Below, in pieces: positions 54,882 through 63,402 of a stretch of DNA of 64,000 nucleotides. The notes under the pieces were generated by a model that saw only the letters and a list, made by a program, of their open reading frames with translations, was not told the DNA's origin and did no database searches. Within the stretch, counting starts at the first letter, position 1. The number at the start of each line of letters is the position of its first letter. Position numbers and translations under genes: made by a program. Location of the stretch: assembly GCA_026932145.1 (NCBI GenBank), contig JAIXKT010000054.1, positions 1-64,000 on the forward strand, given 5' to 3'. The DNA is from Bacteroidia bacterium. GTDB lineage: Bacteria > Bacteroidota > Bacteroidia > J057 > JAIXKT01.

Positions 54882-56987
54882 TTAGTTTGCAGTAAACTTT
54901 TGGTGTACAATTTCCGGTACTTCAAAACGTTTGCCATATTGCAGTGCGAGTTGGTTACATTCTTGGATAAACTTTTCGGCACCAACAAAGTTGATATAAG
55001 ACATTACGCCGCCGGTGAAGGGTGCGAATCCCCAGCCCATAATTGAGCCGACATCGCCGTCGGTAGTATTAGTAAGTACATTTTCGGCTAAACAGCGGGC
55101 TGCATCTAAGGCTTGAACGTGCAAAAATCGTTTTTTTAGAATTTCAGCATCGGGATACTCAGATTTCTGCGGATAATGCTCGGCAAGACCTTTCCAGAGA
55201 TGTTTTTTTCCGTTTTCGGGATATTCATAAAATCCTTTTCCGGATTTTTTTCCGGGGCGCTTTAAAACTTCTACAAATAGCTCTCCGACTTTTGCCGCTG
55301 CATCTTCGATTTTAATACCTAAGTCTTTTTCGGTTTGTTTTACAATATGATGCAGTAAATCTAAGCTAACTTCGTCAGCGAGGGCTAACGGTCCTACTGG
55401 CATACCGCACGCTTTTCCGATATTTTCAATCACAGCAGGTGGAATACCTTCCGCCAGCATCTCGATACCCTCTTTTACATAGGTTGCAAATACCCGTGAA
55501 GTGAAAAAACCCCGACCGTCATTGACTACGATAGGCGTTTTCTTGATTTTTTTGATGTAATCAATAGATAAAGCTAAGGCGTAATCCGATGTCTTTTCCC
55601 CCATAATGATTTCTACAAGGGGCATTTTTTCAACAGGAGAGAAGAAATGTAATCCAATAAAGTTTTCTGGTCTTGTAGAAGATTCTGCTAAACCGGAAAT
55701 GGGTAAAGTAGATGTGTTTGAAGCAAATACTAAGGTTGGTTTATTTACAGATTCTGCTTCTTGGGTAACTCGGGCTTTTAGTCCTCTATCTTCAAAAACG
55801 GCTTCTATTATCAGGTCGCATCCGGCTAAGTCATTGGAGTTTTCGGTGGCGAATATTCTGTTTAGAATGCTGTCATGTTCTGCCGAAGAAATATGTTTTT
55901 TTTGTAGTTTTTCGCCTAATATACGAGCTGAATAGGCTTTTCCTTTTTCGGCATTTTCTTTACTAACGTCTTTTAGCACTACTTGGAGTCCGGCGATAGC
56001 GGATACGTAAGCGATACCAGCTCCCATCATTCCGGCACCGAATACACCTACTTTCTGGATATTTGTTTCCGGTACATTTACCGGTCTGGCGGCTCCTTTA
56101 TTGGCGTTGCTGAGTGCAAAAAAAAGTGTCTGAATCATGTGTTTAGATTCTTTACTTAAGCAGCAGGCTGTAAAGTATCGTGATTCAACGACTAATGCGC
56201 GGTCAATAGGAAGCTGTAGCCCCTCATAGACACAAGATAAAATATGTTGGGCAGCGGGATAATTACCGTAAGTCTTTTTGCGCATCAAGGCAGATGCGGC
56301 AGTCATTACCATAACTCCGTTGGGGGTTAAAATGTCGCCCCCGGGAACTTTAAACTTAGGCTGGTCCCAAGGTTGGGTGGAAGTTCCGCCTTGCAGAATA
56401 TATTCTTTAGCGGACGAAAGTAGTTCTTCAGGAGTTTGGGCTAATTTATGGATAATGCCTTGCGCTAATGCTTGGCTGGGGCGTAGTTTTTTGCCTTCTA
56501 AAATAAGTGAAAGAGCATTTTGGATGCCAATCAGGCGTGGTAGGCGTTGGGTGCCACCGGCTCCGGGAAGTAATCCCAGCATGATTTCCGGCAAGCCTAA
56601 CTGAATATCCGGCTTGTCTAAGGCTATGCGGTGGTGGCAGGCTAAGCATAATTCTAAGCCGCCGCCCAAAGCCGTTCCGTTGATGGCCGCTACAACAGGC
56701 TTTCCGCAGGTCTCTAACCGCCGAAACAACCCATTTAACTTGCCCGTCATCTCCATAATCTCTGATGCCTGAGTAAGCGGAAGCAGCATATCTAAATCTG
56801 CACCTACCAAAAAATCTTTTTTAGCAGAAGTAATAATGATTCCTTTTACCTGATTATCAGTAATAGCTCGCTCAAGGGTTTCCCCAAGAGCAACCATAGT
56901 AGCCTCGTTAATAACATTTGTAGCTTTGTTTGTTTGGTCTAAGCGAATAATCGCAACCCCGTCATTATCAACTTCGTACTGCAACAT
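54882..56987 (-). CDS. Bifunctional enoyl-CoA hydratase / 3-hydroxyacyl-CoA dehydrogenase
   Basis: A 701-residue beta-oxidation enzyme. The N-terminal crotonase domain (about 1-190) has AINGTALGGGLELCLACHHRIA and GLPEIMLGLLPGAGGTQRLPRL. The NAD-binding domain (about 310-490) has VGVFGAGMMGAGIAYVSAIAG, and the C-terminal helical 3HCDH domains follow (about 495-690). It is FadJ/FadB-like and likely partners a thiolase; the thiolase at 34208 is a candidate but not adjacent. The stop region is AT-rich. The ATG 56987 is 28 bases after a TAACTTCG element. Confidence 0.92.
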   Translation of the reverse strand: MLQYEVDNDGVAIIRLDQTNKATNVINEATMVALGETLERAITDNQVKGIIITSAKKDFLVGADLDMLLPLTQASEIMEMTGKLNGLFRRLETCGKPVVAAINGTALGGGLELCLACHHRIALDKPDIQLGLPEIMLGLLPGAGGTQRLPRLIGIQNALSLILEGKKLRPSQALAQGIIHKLAQTPEELLSSAKEYILQGGTSTQPWDQPKFKVPGGDILTPNGVMVMTAASALMRKKTYGNYPAAQHILSCVYEGLQLPIDRALVVESRYFTACCLSKESKHMIQTLFFALSNANKGAARPVNVPETNIQKVGVFGAGMMGAGIAYVSAIAGLQVVLKDVSKENAEKGKAYSARILGEKLQKKHISSAEHDSILNRIFATENSNDLAGCDLIIEAVFEDRGLKARVTQEAESVNKPTLVFASNTSTLPISGLAESSTRPENFIGLHFFSPVEKMPLVEIIMGEKTSDYALALSIDYIKKIKKTPIVVNDGRGFFTSRVFATYVKEGIEMLAEGIPPAVIENIGKACGMPVGPLALADEVSLDLLHHIVKQTEKDLGIKIEDAAAKVGELFVEVLKRPGKKSGKGFYEYPENGKKHLWKGLAEHYPQKSEYPDAEILKKRFLHVQALDAARCLAENVLTNTTDGDVGSIMGWGFAPFTGGVMSYINFVGAEKFIQECNQLALQYGKRFEVPEIVHQKFTAN

Positions 56988-57143
56988 AAAAGAAAACTTA
57001 ATGAAATTTGCGCGAAGTTAAGCATTTTTTCTACTTGAAATTACTAAGATTATTTAAAACGATAAAAGCAATATTCTAAGTGTGTGTGCTATAATTGAGA
57101 AGCAATAATAGATCGAAAATAGTAGCCTGCTTTTAAGTAAAAG

Positions 57144-57707
57144 TTAATCTCCACCAATCATTTTGGATACAATACCTTTTTTATCTGTAAACTCTGCTAT
57201 TACAATCCCGGATAGATGCAGCAATATAAAAATGGGAAACCAATAAATTCCCCATTTATGAACTGTTTCGATGGTTTCTCCCCATTCAGAAAAAAAATCT
57301 TTTTCGATACATACTCCGGTAACGGCAGAAAGAAATAAAAATAAGTAGAAAAAAACATACGTAAATCCTTGCATCTTTTCTTTTATGCTCTTTGCGGTAA
57401 ATAGGTTTGGAAATTGGATTTTTTTGACAAACATATAGATAATGCGAGCAATAAATGAAAATATCACAACGTGAGCAAATATTTCATGCCATTCCCACAT
57501 AGGTTCTCGAATGCTGCCTACGATATTCCGCATCTGTTCTCTACTGAGTTCTACATTTGGAATATTGTCTTGAATGGCACCAACAATTGAATTTCCGCTC
57601 ATCCAGTACATTCTTAGAAATCCGGTAATGAAGAGAATAGGCATTGCCATTGCGATAAGCCAATGCAATAGCCGGTGTAATGCCGTGAATTTTTGAGTTG
57701 AACTCAT
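57144..57707 (-). CDS. Cytochrome b561-type membrane protein
   Basis: A 187-residue membrane protein with four hydrophobic helices (about 13-29, 75-91, 108-126 and 150-170) and His residues at the helix ends (HRLLHW, WHEIFAHV, VHKWGIYW, HLSG) able to bind heme b. It resembles bacterial cytochrome b561/b6 subunits that carry electrons at the inner membrane. The redox partner is unknown and the gene is alone. Confidence 0.8.
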   Translation of the reverse strand: MSSTQKFTALHRLLHWLIAMAMPILFITGFLRMYWMSGNSIVGAIQDNIPNVELSREQMRNIVGSIREPMWEWHEIFAHVVIFSFIARIIYMFVKKIQFPNLFTAKSIKEKMQGFTYVFFYLFLFLSAVTGVCIEKDFFSEWGETIETVHKWGIYWFPIFILLHLSGIVIAEFTDKKGIVSKMIGGD

Positions 57708-57815
57708 TAAAAATAGATATTGAATTTTAGTGCATAAAATTAACCAATATTATCATTCGGTAGAGATATTAAAAATCACTTTAGGCGGAAATATACTCCA
57801 ATAACGAAACTGTAT

Positions 57816-57835
57816 TGTGCTTTCTGAAGCCTCTA
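57816..57835 (+). repeat. Dispersed repeat, degenerate copy
   Basis: TGTGCTTTCTGAAGCCTCTA, preceded by CAATAACGAAACTGTAT, follows the pattern of the copy at 107-145. Confidence 0.35.
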
Positions 57836-58018
57836 AGAGCAGCTTTATATTTATGCTTGAAGTAAAAGTAACTTGTATCCATTCTTAACACCACAATCTC
57901 AAAAGAAAAATCATATAACTATTTAACAACCATGTTTTTATGATTTGAATCAAAAAGTTTTGGATATGAATCCATGCCTACGCAAAAAAGTTTTGTAACT
58001 TCGCCCAAACAAGGAGTT

Positions 58019-58056
58019 GGATAACCTATTTGGTGAATAGGTTTATCCTTTTCTTT
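58019..58056 (+). promoter_or_regulatory. Leader hairpin with T-rich tail upstream of the aminotransferase
   Basis: GGATAACCTATT (58019-58030) pairs with AATAGGTTTATCC (58036-58048), with one bulged T and loop TGGTG, followed by TTTTCTTT. This looks like an intrinsic terminator about 10 to 40 bases after the likely start site and 42 bases before the ATG. It could attenuate transcription of the aminotransferase gene. Confidence 0.5.
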
Positions 58057-58098
58057 GCCACTCTTTTTTAAAAAATATTAACTAAATTAGCTGATTAT

Positions 58099-59433
58099 AT
58101 GAAAGATACAGAGCAAATCATTCAGGATAACCTCAATTATACATTATTTCCTTGGAGCAAACAAAAGATAGTGCCTTTGGTGATAGAGCGTGCTAACGGA
58201 GTTTATTTGTATGAGCCTTCTGGGAAACGCTATTTAGATTTTTCTTCCCAATTGGTAAATATGAATATTGGGCATGGTGATAGCCGTGTTTCGGAGGCTA
58301 TTATGAAGCAGATGCAGATGTTTAGCCATTTGAATCCGGCTATAGCTACTGCGGTGCGTGGTCGGGTGGGAAAGGCTTTGGCTAAGATTGCTCCCAAGGG
58401 ACTGACAAAGACTTTTTTTACCCTTGGCGGTGCTGAAGCCATTGAAAATGCTATAAAAATTGCTCGTATGTATTCAGGAAAGCACAAAATTATAGCTCGT
58501 TATCGGGCATATCATGGTGCTACTTACGGTGCGATGACTGCCGGCGGAGACCCCCGCAAACTGCCCGCAGATAGCCAACAAATGCCCGGCGTAATTCACG
58601 TAGAAGACCCATATTGCTACCGGTGTCCTTGGGGGCAGCAACCCAACTCCTGCCACCGAGAATGTGTTCAACATATAGAACGAATTATCGAATTTGAAGG
58701 CCCTAAAAATATCGCCGCTATCCTCATGGAAGGCGAATCAGGGTCATCAGGTTGCATTAAATATCCACTGGATTATTGGCAACAGTTGAGAAAAATCGCA
58801 GATAAATACAATATTTTGTTGATATGTGATGAGATAATGAGCGGCTTCGGCCGTACCGGTGAATGGTTCGGTATCAGCCGCAGCGGCGTTTCTCCCGATA
58901 TTATGTGCTTTGCTAAAGGCTTAACCTGTGGCTACTTACCGCTTGGAGGCGTTATGGTATCGGATACAATAGCACACCACTTTGATGAAAACCCATTGAT
59001 GATTGGGCTGACTTATGCTGCCCACCCGGTATCTTTAGCCGCAGCAGAGGCCGTCTTACAAATCTATGAATCTGATAAACTCATCGAAAATACCCGAAAC
59101 ATAGAGCAGTTTATCAACCAAGAAATGGAAAAACTATCCCAAAAACATCTTTCTATTGGAGACTTTAGGAATACCGGCCTTTTGGGCTGCATAGAATTGG
59201 TAACCAACCGAAAAACCAAACAGCCGCTTGTGCCCTTCAATACTAAGCCCGAAGAAATGGGACCCATAAACCAAATAGCCGCTAAACTAAAAGAACTTGG
59301 CCTCTATGCATTCGTTCGTTGGAACTACATTTTCATAGCTCCACCGCTAACGATTACCCAAGAACAAGCATCCGAAGGACTTCAAATGATTTCACAAGCC
59401 CTTGAAATAGCAGATTCTTACTACAAAGAATAA
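58099..59433 (+). CDS. Class III aminotransferase, omega-amino acid type
   Basis: PLP enzyme of 444 residues. The Lys site is in the CFAKGLTCGYLPLG segment and the D-E-I pair is in LLICDEIMSGFGRTG. It resembles omega-amino acid and taurine:pyruvate aminotransferases, but the exact amino donor is unknown. A Cys-rich insert near residues 173-191 (C-x2-C-x8-C-x3-C, DPYCYRCPWG) is found in several class III members; its role is unclear. The ATG start is preceded by a leader with a terminator-like hairpin. The Omp85-like gene follows after 39 bases. Confidence 0.87.
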   Translation: MKDTEQIIQDNLNYTLFPWSKQKIVPLVIERANGVYLYEPSGKRYLDFSSQLVNMNIGHGDSRVSEAIMKQMQMFSHLNPAIATAVRGRVGKALAKIAPKGLTKTFFTLGGAEAIENAIKIARMYSGKHKIIARYRAYHGATYGAMTAGGDPRKLPADSQQMPGVIHVEDPYCYRCPWGQQPNSCHRECVQHIERIIEFEGPKNIAAILMEGESGSSGCIKYPLDYWQQLRKIADKYNILLICDEIMSGFGRTGEWFGISRSGVSPDIMCFAKGLTCGYLPLGGVMVSDTIAHHFDENPLMIGLTYAAHPVSLAAAEAVLQIYESDKLIENTRNIEQFINQEMEKLSQKHLSIGDFRNTGLLGCIELVTNRKTKQPLVPFNTKPEEMGPINQIAAKLKELGLYAFVRWNYIFIAPPLTITQEQASEGLQMISQALEIADSYYKE

Positions 59434-59472
59434 GCTACGATTCTCTTTCTTTTTCTAAGCATTCATTTCGTC

Positions 59473-60843
59473 TTGTTTCTGTATCAAATAATTACTTTCG
59501 TAATTGCTAATTTATTGTTTTTTAATATTTTAGCTCAAAGTGATTCTTTATTTTTGGGAAATGTTGTTTTTATCGGCCTTCATAAAACCAATGAAAAGTA
59601 TTTATTGCGGGAACTTCCTCTTAAAGTTGGATCTAAGATAGCTACGAAAAACCGGCAGGCTGATTTAGAGTTAAATCGTCAAACGCTTTATAACCTACGG
59701 TTATTTACGCGGGTAAATGCACAGGATTCCATATTTGCAGATACTTTAATACAAGTATTTGATTTTCAGGAGCGTTGGTATTATACGCCGCGTGCGCACG
59801 TAGAGCTACAAGAACGAACCTTGAATGACTTAATTGCGCAACCAAGCCTATACAGGGCTACTTTGACTACCGGCCTATTCTGGCAAAATGTAGCCGGACA
59901 TAATGAAACGATTGAGGCTTTTGCAAAATTAGGCTACACGACCGGAGCCTTAATCCGGTTTAATAAACCCTATCTTTGGTCAATAAAGCCTTGGGACGTA
60001 AGTTTAGAAATAGAGGCTTATCAGCAACATGAGGTGCTATTTGCAGATAAAAACGACCACCCAACTTACCTGAGAGTAGATAATTTCCCAATACTAAAGT
60101 TATTCAATATAGAAGCTGCCTTAGCCAGACGCTTTAATCCCAGAAAAAGTTTTACCTATGTTGTCGGAATTAATGGTTACTTTATTGCAGATACCTTAAA
60201 GACCGTAAAACCGGAATTTGTTTTACAAGATAAATCATCAATTTATCCGTATATTACTGTTAAATATTGGCATGACACTCGCGACCAGCGCACTTTCCCG
60301 CTAACCGGCTTCAAAGTTCAGGGAAGTATTCAGGCTAATTATTGGCCAAAAGTTATCAGTAATATAAAAATTGAAGCACAACTATCTAAGCATTATCCAA
60401 TTACACATAGATGGAATATTGCTGCCGGAGCTTATGCTTATTCTTGTATTGGCTCAAATATGCCATATTATGAACGATTTTTTTGGGGGCAAAAGCAATA
60501 TTTTATTCGAGGTTATGAGCAATATTTAATAGAAGGGCAGGCATTATTGGGCTTTAAATCAGAGCTAAAATACGGAATTATTCCGCGAAAGATGGTTCAT
60601 TTCAGGATATTACCCAAAAAGTTTCAGGATTGGCCGTTGGCATTTTATCTATCGGCTTTTGGAGATGTTGGTTACAGCTATCATCAGATATTGGCCTCTC
60701 GGCTACATAATAGTTTGCTGCCGGGTGTTGGAATTGGGGCTAATTTTTTGTTTCTTTACGACACTTTTTTTCGGGTAGAAATAAGCCGAAACCGTTTTTC
60801 TGAAACCAGTATAGTTCTAAATTTTTTATTAGCCATTCGATGA
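59473..60843 (+). CDS. Short Omp85/BamA-like outer-membrane barrel protein
   Basis: A 456-residue protein with a signal peptide (about 1-21, ending ILAQ), one POTRA-like segment (VVFIGLHKTNEKYLLRELPLKVGSKI, about 29-95) and a C-terminal surface-antigen barrel with the HDTRDQRTFPLTG strand. Full-length BamA has five POTRA domains; this one is much shorter, so it is not the main assembly factor. The start is a TTG at 59473, the only start codon that keeps the signal peptide. It overlaps nadK by four bases (ATGA), so translation is coupled, an unusual pairing. Confidence 0.8.
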   Translation: MFLYQIITFVIANLLFFNILAQSDSLFLGNVVFIGLHKTNEKYLLRELPLKVGSKIATKNRQADLELNRQTLYNLRLFTRVNAQDSIFADTLIQVFDFQERWYYTPRAHVELQERTLNDLIAQPSLYRATLTTGLFWQNVAGHNETIEAFAKLGYTTGALIRFNKPYLWSIKPWDVSLEIEAYQQHEVLFADKNDHPTYLRVDNFPILKLFNIEAALARRFNPRKSFTYVVGINGYFIADTLKTVKPEFVLQDKSSIYPYITVKYWHDTRDQRTFPLTGFKVQGSIQANYWPKVISNIKIEAQLSKHYPITHRWNIAAGAYAYSCIGSNMPYYERFFWGQKQYFIRGYEQYLIEGQALLGFKSELKYGIIPRKMVHFRILPKKFQDWPLAFYLSAFGDVGYSYHQILASRLHNSLLPGVGIGANFLFLYDTFFRVEISRNRFSETSIVLNFLLAIR

Positions 60844-61727
60844 AAATTGCTATTTACGGAAAGACTACCAAAAACACCAATTTTACAATATTGGGAGATT
60901 TTTTGTACTTTCTGCATTCCCAACAAATTGATTATGTACTTCATGAAGAGTATGCTTCCGAACTACGTTCGCAGCCATTTTTCAAAGAACATCTGGGAAT
61001 TATCCAAAACATTTTTCGAGATATTTCTGATATTCAGGACATTGATTTCTTTTATTGCATTGGCGGAGACGGCACGCTTTTAAATGCAGTTCGGTTTCTA
61101 AAGCATTTTACAGTTCCGGTAGTAGGCGTAAATGCCGGTAGATTAGGTTTTTTAACTCCTATTCAGCAGCAAGCTATTGAGGAAGTTACGGTAGAACTAT
61201 TAAATAATGCTTGGAAATTAGATGAGCGTTCTTTGATAGAACTTTCATCTTATCCGGAAATTTTTGCAGATTGGAATTTTGGCCTAAACGAAATCACCAT
61301 TCATAAGGCGATTTCTAATGAAATGATTGTGGTACACACTTTTGTAAATGGGGAATTTTTAAATTCCTATTGGTGTGATGGCTTGATTGTTTCTACGCCC
61401 ACGGGTTCTACGGCCTACAACCTTGCTTGTGGGGGGCCATTAATAAGCCCCAATTCAGGGACGTTTGTTTTAACCCCAATTGCACCGCACTCTTTAACAG
61501 TACGCCCGATTATTGTAGCTGATTCCAGTGTTATTTCGTTTCAGATAGAAAGCCGATCCGGAAATGCTTTGGTAGCAATTGATAACCGTACAGAAATTGT
61601 TCCAGCAAAGATAGAGCTCGCTGTACGGAAATCAATTCACAAATTACATTTAGTAAGAGCCGGTTCCCGTACTTTCTTTAGTACTTTACGTTCCCGTTTG
61701 AATTGGGGGTTAGACCCCAGAAATTAA
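60840..61727 (+). CDS. nadK: NAD kinase
   Basis: A 295-residue ATP-NAD kinase making NADP. The catalytic block GGDGT is at 75-79, followed by NAGRLGFL, and the NE/D motif (GLNEITIHKA) and the DGLIVSTPTGSTAYNLACGGP block are present. The length is normal for the family. It overlaps the Omp85-like gene by four bases and converges on pyrH with one base between the stops. Confidence 0.95.
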   Translation: MKIAIYGKTTKNTNFTILGDFLYFLHSQQIDYVLHEEYASELRSQPFFKEHLGIIQNIFRDISDIQDIDFFYCIGGDGTLLNAVRFLKHFTVPVVGVNAGRLGFLTPIQQQAIEEVTVELLNNAWKLDERSLIELSSYPEIFADWNFGLNEITIHKAISNEMIVVHTFVNGEFLNSYWCDGLIVSTPTGSTAYNLACGGPLISPNSGTFVLTPIAPHSLTVRPIIVADSSVISFQIESRSGNALVAIDNRTEIVPAKIELAVRKSIHKLHLVRAGSRTFFSTLRSRLNWGLDPRN

Positions 61728-61728
61728 T

Positions 61729-62436
61729 TTAGCATACCAATGTCCCGATGGATTCACCGGAAACTATTTTTAGTAGATTATCGGGTGTGTTAATGTCAAA
61801 GACGATGATAGGTAAATTATTTTCTTGACAGAGGGTGAAGGCAGTCATATCCATAACGTTCAGTCGGTTTTGGATAGCTTGGTTGTAGGTTAGCGTTTCG
61901 TATTTGGTAGCTTCGGGATTTTTTTCGGGGTCAGCGGTATAGATTCCGTCCACACGAGTTCCTTTAAGCACTACTTGTGCGTTAATTTCAACGGCGCGTA
62001 AACTGGCGGCGGTGTCCGTTGTGAAGTATGGGTTTCCGGTTCCTGCGCCGAAAATCACAATTCTGCCGCGCTCTAAGTGCCGGATAGCGCGCCTGCGTAT
62101 AAAAGGCTCGCATACTTGCTCCATTTTAATGGCTGATTGCAGGCGCGTAGCAACATTTAGCTGCTCCAAAGCGTCCTGCATAGCCATACCATTTATCACG
62201 GTTGCGAGCATTCCCATATAATCACTTTGGGATCTATCCATTCCGCCGGCTACTCCTTGAACGCCTCTAAAAATATTGCCACCTCCGATGACCAGTGCAA
62301 TCTGAACCCCTGTTTGGGCGGTTGTTTTGGCAATCTCTTCCGCATAAGCCCGAATTGTAGCCGGATCTATGCCGTAGGGCTTATCACCCATCAATGCTTC
62401 TCCACTAAGTTTAAGGAGAATACGGGAATACTTCAC
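61729..62436 (-). CDS. pyrH: UMP kinase
   Basis: A 235-residue amino-acid-kinase-fold enzyme that phosphorylates [22 protein letters not shown] and [14 protein letters not shown] are the family blocks. It follows tsf by 12 bases, the usual order (rpsB-tsf-pyrH-frr), but here rpsB and frr are absent from the neighbourhood. Confidence 0.96.
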   Translation of the reverse strand: MKYSRILLKLSGEALMGDKPYGIDPATIRAYAEEIAKTTAQTGVQIALVIGGGNIFRGVQGVAGGMDRSQSDYMGMLATVINGMAMQDALEQLNVATRLQSAIKMEQVCEPFIRRRAIRHLERGRIVIFGAGTGNPYFTTDTAASLRAVEINAQVVLKGTRVDGIYTADPEKNPEATKYETLTYNQAIQNRLNVMDMTAFTLCQENNLPIIVFDINTPDNLLKIVSGESIGTLVC

Positions 62437-62448
62437 TACAATGTCTGT

Positions 62449-63285
62449 TTATTTTGTCCCTAATTGCACACGTTTCATCCCGATAACTCGCACTTTTGGG
62501 TTAATCTCTTTGAGGTATTGACTAACAGTTTTGCTGTTATCATTAAGGTAGCTTTGGTTTAATAAGGTATTTTCGTCAAAGAACTTGCGCAATTTGCCTT
62601 GTGCAATTTTTTCAACCATATTTTCTGGTTTTCCTTCTTGGCGAATTTGATCCATTGCTATATCCAATTCTTTGTCAATAATTTCTTTTGGGATGTCTTC
62701 TTTATCTAAGGCAAGGGGATTCATGGCAGCAATTTGGATAGCGAGTTCTTTTCCGGCTTCTTTTAAATCAACTCCATTGGCATTGTCAAAAGCGATAGCA
62801 GCAGCTAAACGACTTCCTAAGTGGGTGTATGTTGCTACAAATGAACCAGATAGTGTTTCATATTTACTAACGTCTAACTTTTCGCCAATTTTTCCCATAT
62901 TATCTACAAGTAGATCTGATACAGATTTACCGTTGATTGTTAATTTAGAAATATCGTCTAAAGTGGCCGGCTGGGTATTAATGACGGCATCTGCAATGCT
63001 ATTTCCAAGTGCTATAAAGTCGGCATTTTTAGCCACGAAGTCAGTTTCACAGTTTAATTCAATAATGATTGCTTTTGTGTGGTCTGCATTTACTCTTGCG
63101 AAAACAGCTCCTTCGCGGGCATCACGATCGGCACGGGAGGCCATCACTTTTTGTCCTTTTTTCCGAAGTAATTCTACTGCCTTTTCAAAATCACCATTTG
63201 CTTCTTCTAAGGATTTTTTACAATCCATCATCCCTGCACCAGTCATTTGGCGCAATTTATTTACGTCTTGAGCGGATATTGCCAT
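62449..63285 (-). CDS. tsf: Translation elongation factor Ts
   Basis: A 278-residue nucleotide-exchange factor for EF-Tu. The N-terminal UBA-like domain has VNKLRQMTGAGMMDCKKSLEEANGD, followed by ELNCETDFVAKN. The core is complete. It is the first gene of a tsf-pyrH operon with its own -7 element at 63314-63321. rpsB, which normally precedes tsf, is replaced by a T9SS protein gene. Confidence 0.97.
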   Translation of the reverse strand: MAISAQDVNKLRQMTGAGMMDCKKSLEEANGDFEKAVELLRKKGQKVMASRADRDAREGAVFARVNADHTKAIIIELNCETDFVAKNADFIALGNSIADAVINTQPATLDDISKLTINGKSVSDLLVDNMGKIGEKLDVSKYETLSGSFVATYTHLGSRLAAAIAFDNANGVDLKEAGKELAIQIAAMNPLALDKEDIPKEIIDKELDIAMDQIRQEGKPENMVEKIAQGKLRKFFDENTLLNQSYLNDNSKTVSQYLKEINPKVRVIGMKRVQLGTK

Positions 63286-63313
63286 ATTTTAATAACTTAA
63301 TTTAATTCGGGCG

Positions 63314-63321
63314 CAAAGGTA
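63314..63321 (-). promoter_or_regulatory. -7 promoter element (TACCTTTG) of tsf
   Basis: Reads TACCTTTG on the minus strand, 28 bases before the tsf ATG. It shows that tsf has its own promoter. Confidence 0.6.
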
Positions 63322-63325
63322 CTGC

Positions 63326-63354
63326 TTTTAAAGCTAACATAAATAGCTTTAAAA
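63326..63354. repeat. Perfect 11-bp inverted repeat upstream of tsf
   Basis: TTTTAAAGCTA (63326-63336) and TAGCTTTAAAA (63344-63354) around a 7-base spacer. It lies between the tsf -7 element and the stop of the preceding T9SS gene, covering the place where a -33 element would be. It could be an operator or the terminator of the upstream gene. Confidence 0.55.
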
Positions 63355-63402
63355 ATATAAGAGTTGATTTTTTTTTCTGTATTTTTGGGAAATAGTTACA
63401 AT

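Larger units (their letters stand above)
57708..58098. other. Divergent intergenic region before the aminotransferase
   Basis: 391 bases with no gene. Contents: a degenerate dispersed repeat copy (57803-57835), a TAACTTCG near-match -7 element at 57996-58003, and the hairpin and T-rich tract at 58019-58056 in the predicted leader. Confidence 0.55.

Noticed and set aside
59473-60843. Full-length BamA outer-membrane assembly protein
   Set aside because: The protein is only 456 residues with one visible POTRA segment, far short of BamA, so it is called Omp85-like instead.
62672-63271. 199-codon open frame on the plus strand opposite tsf
   Set aside because: It lies wholly inside the well-supported tsf gene on the other strand and has no family features; it reflects the base composition of the real gene.
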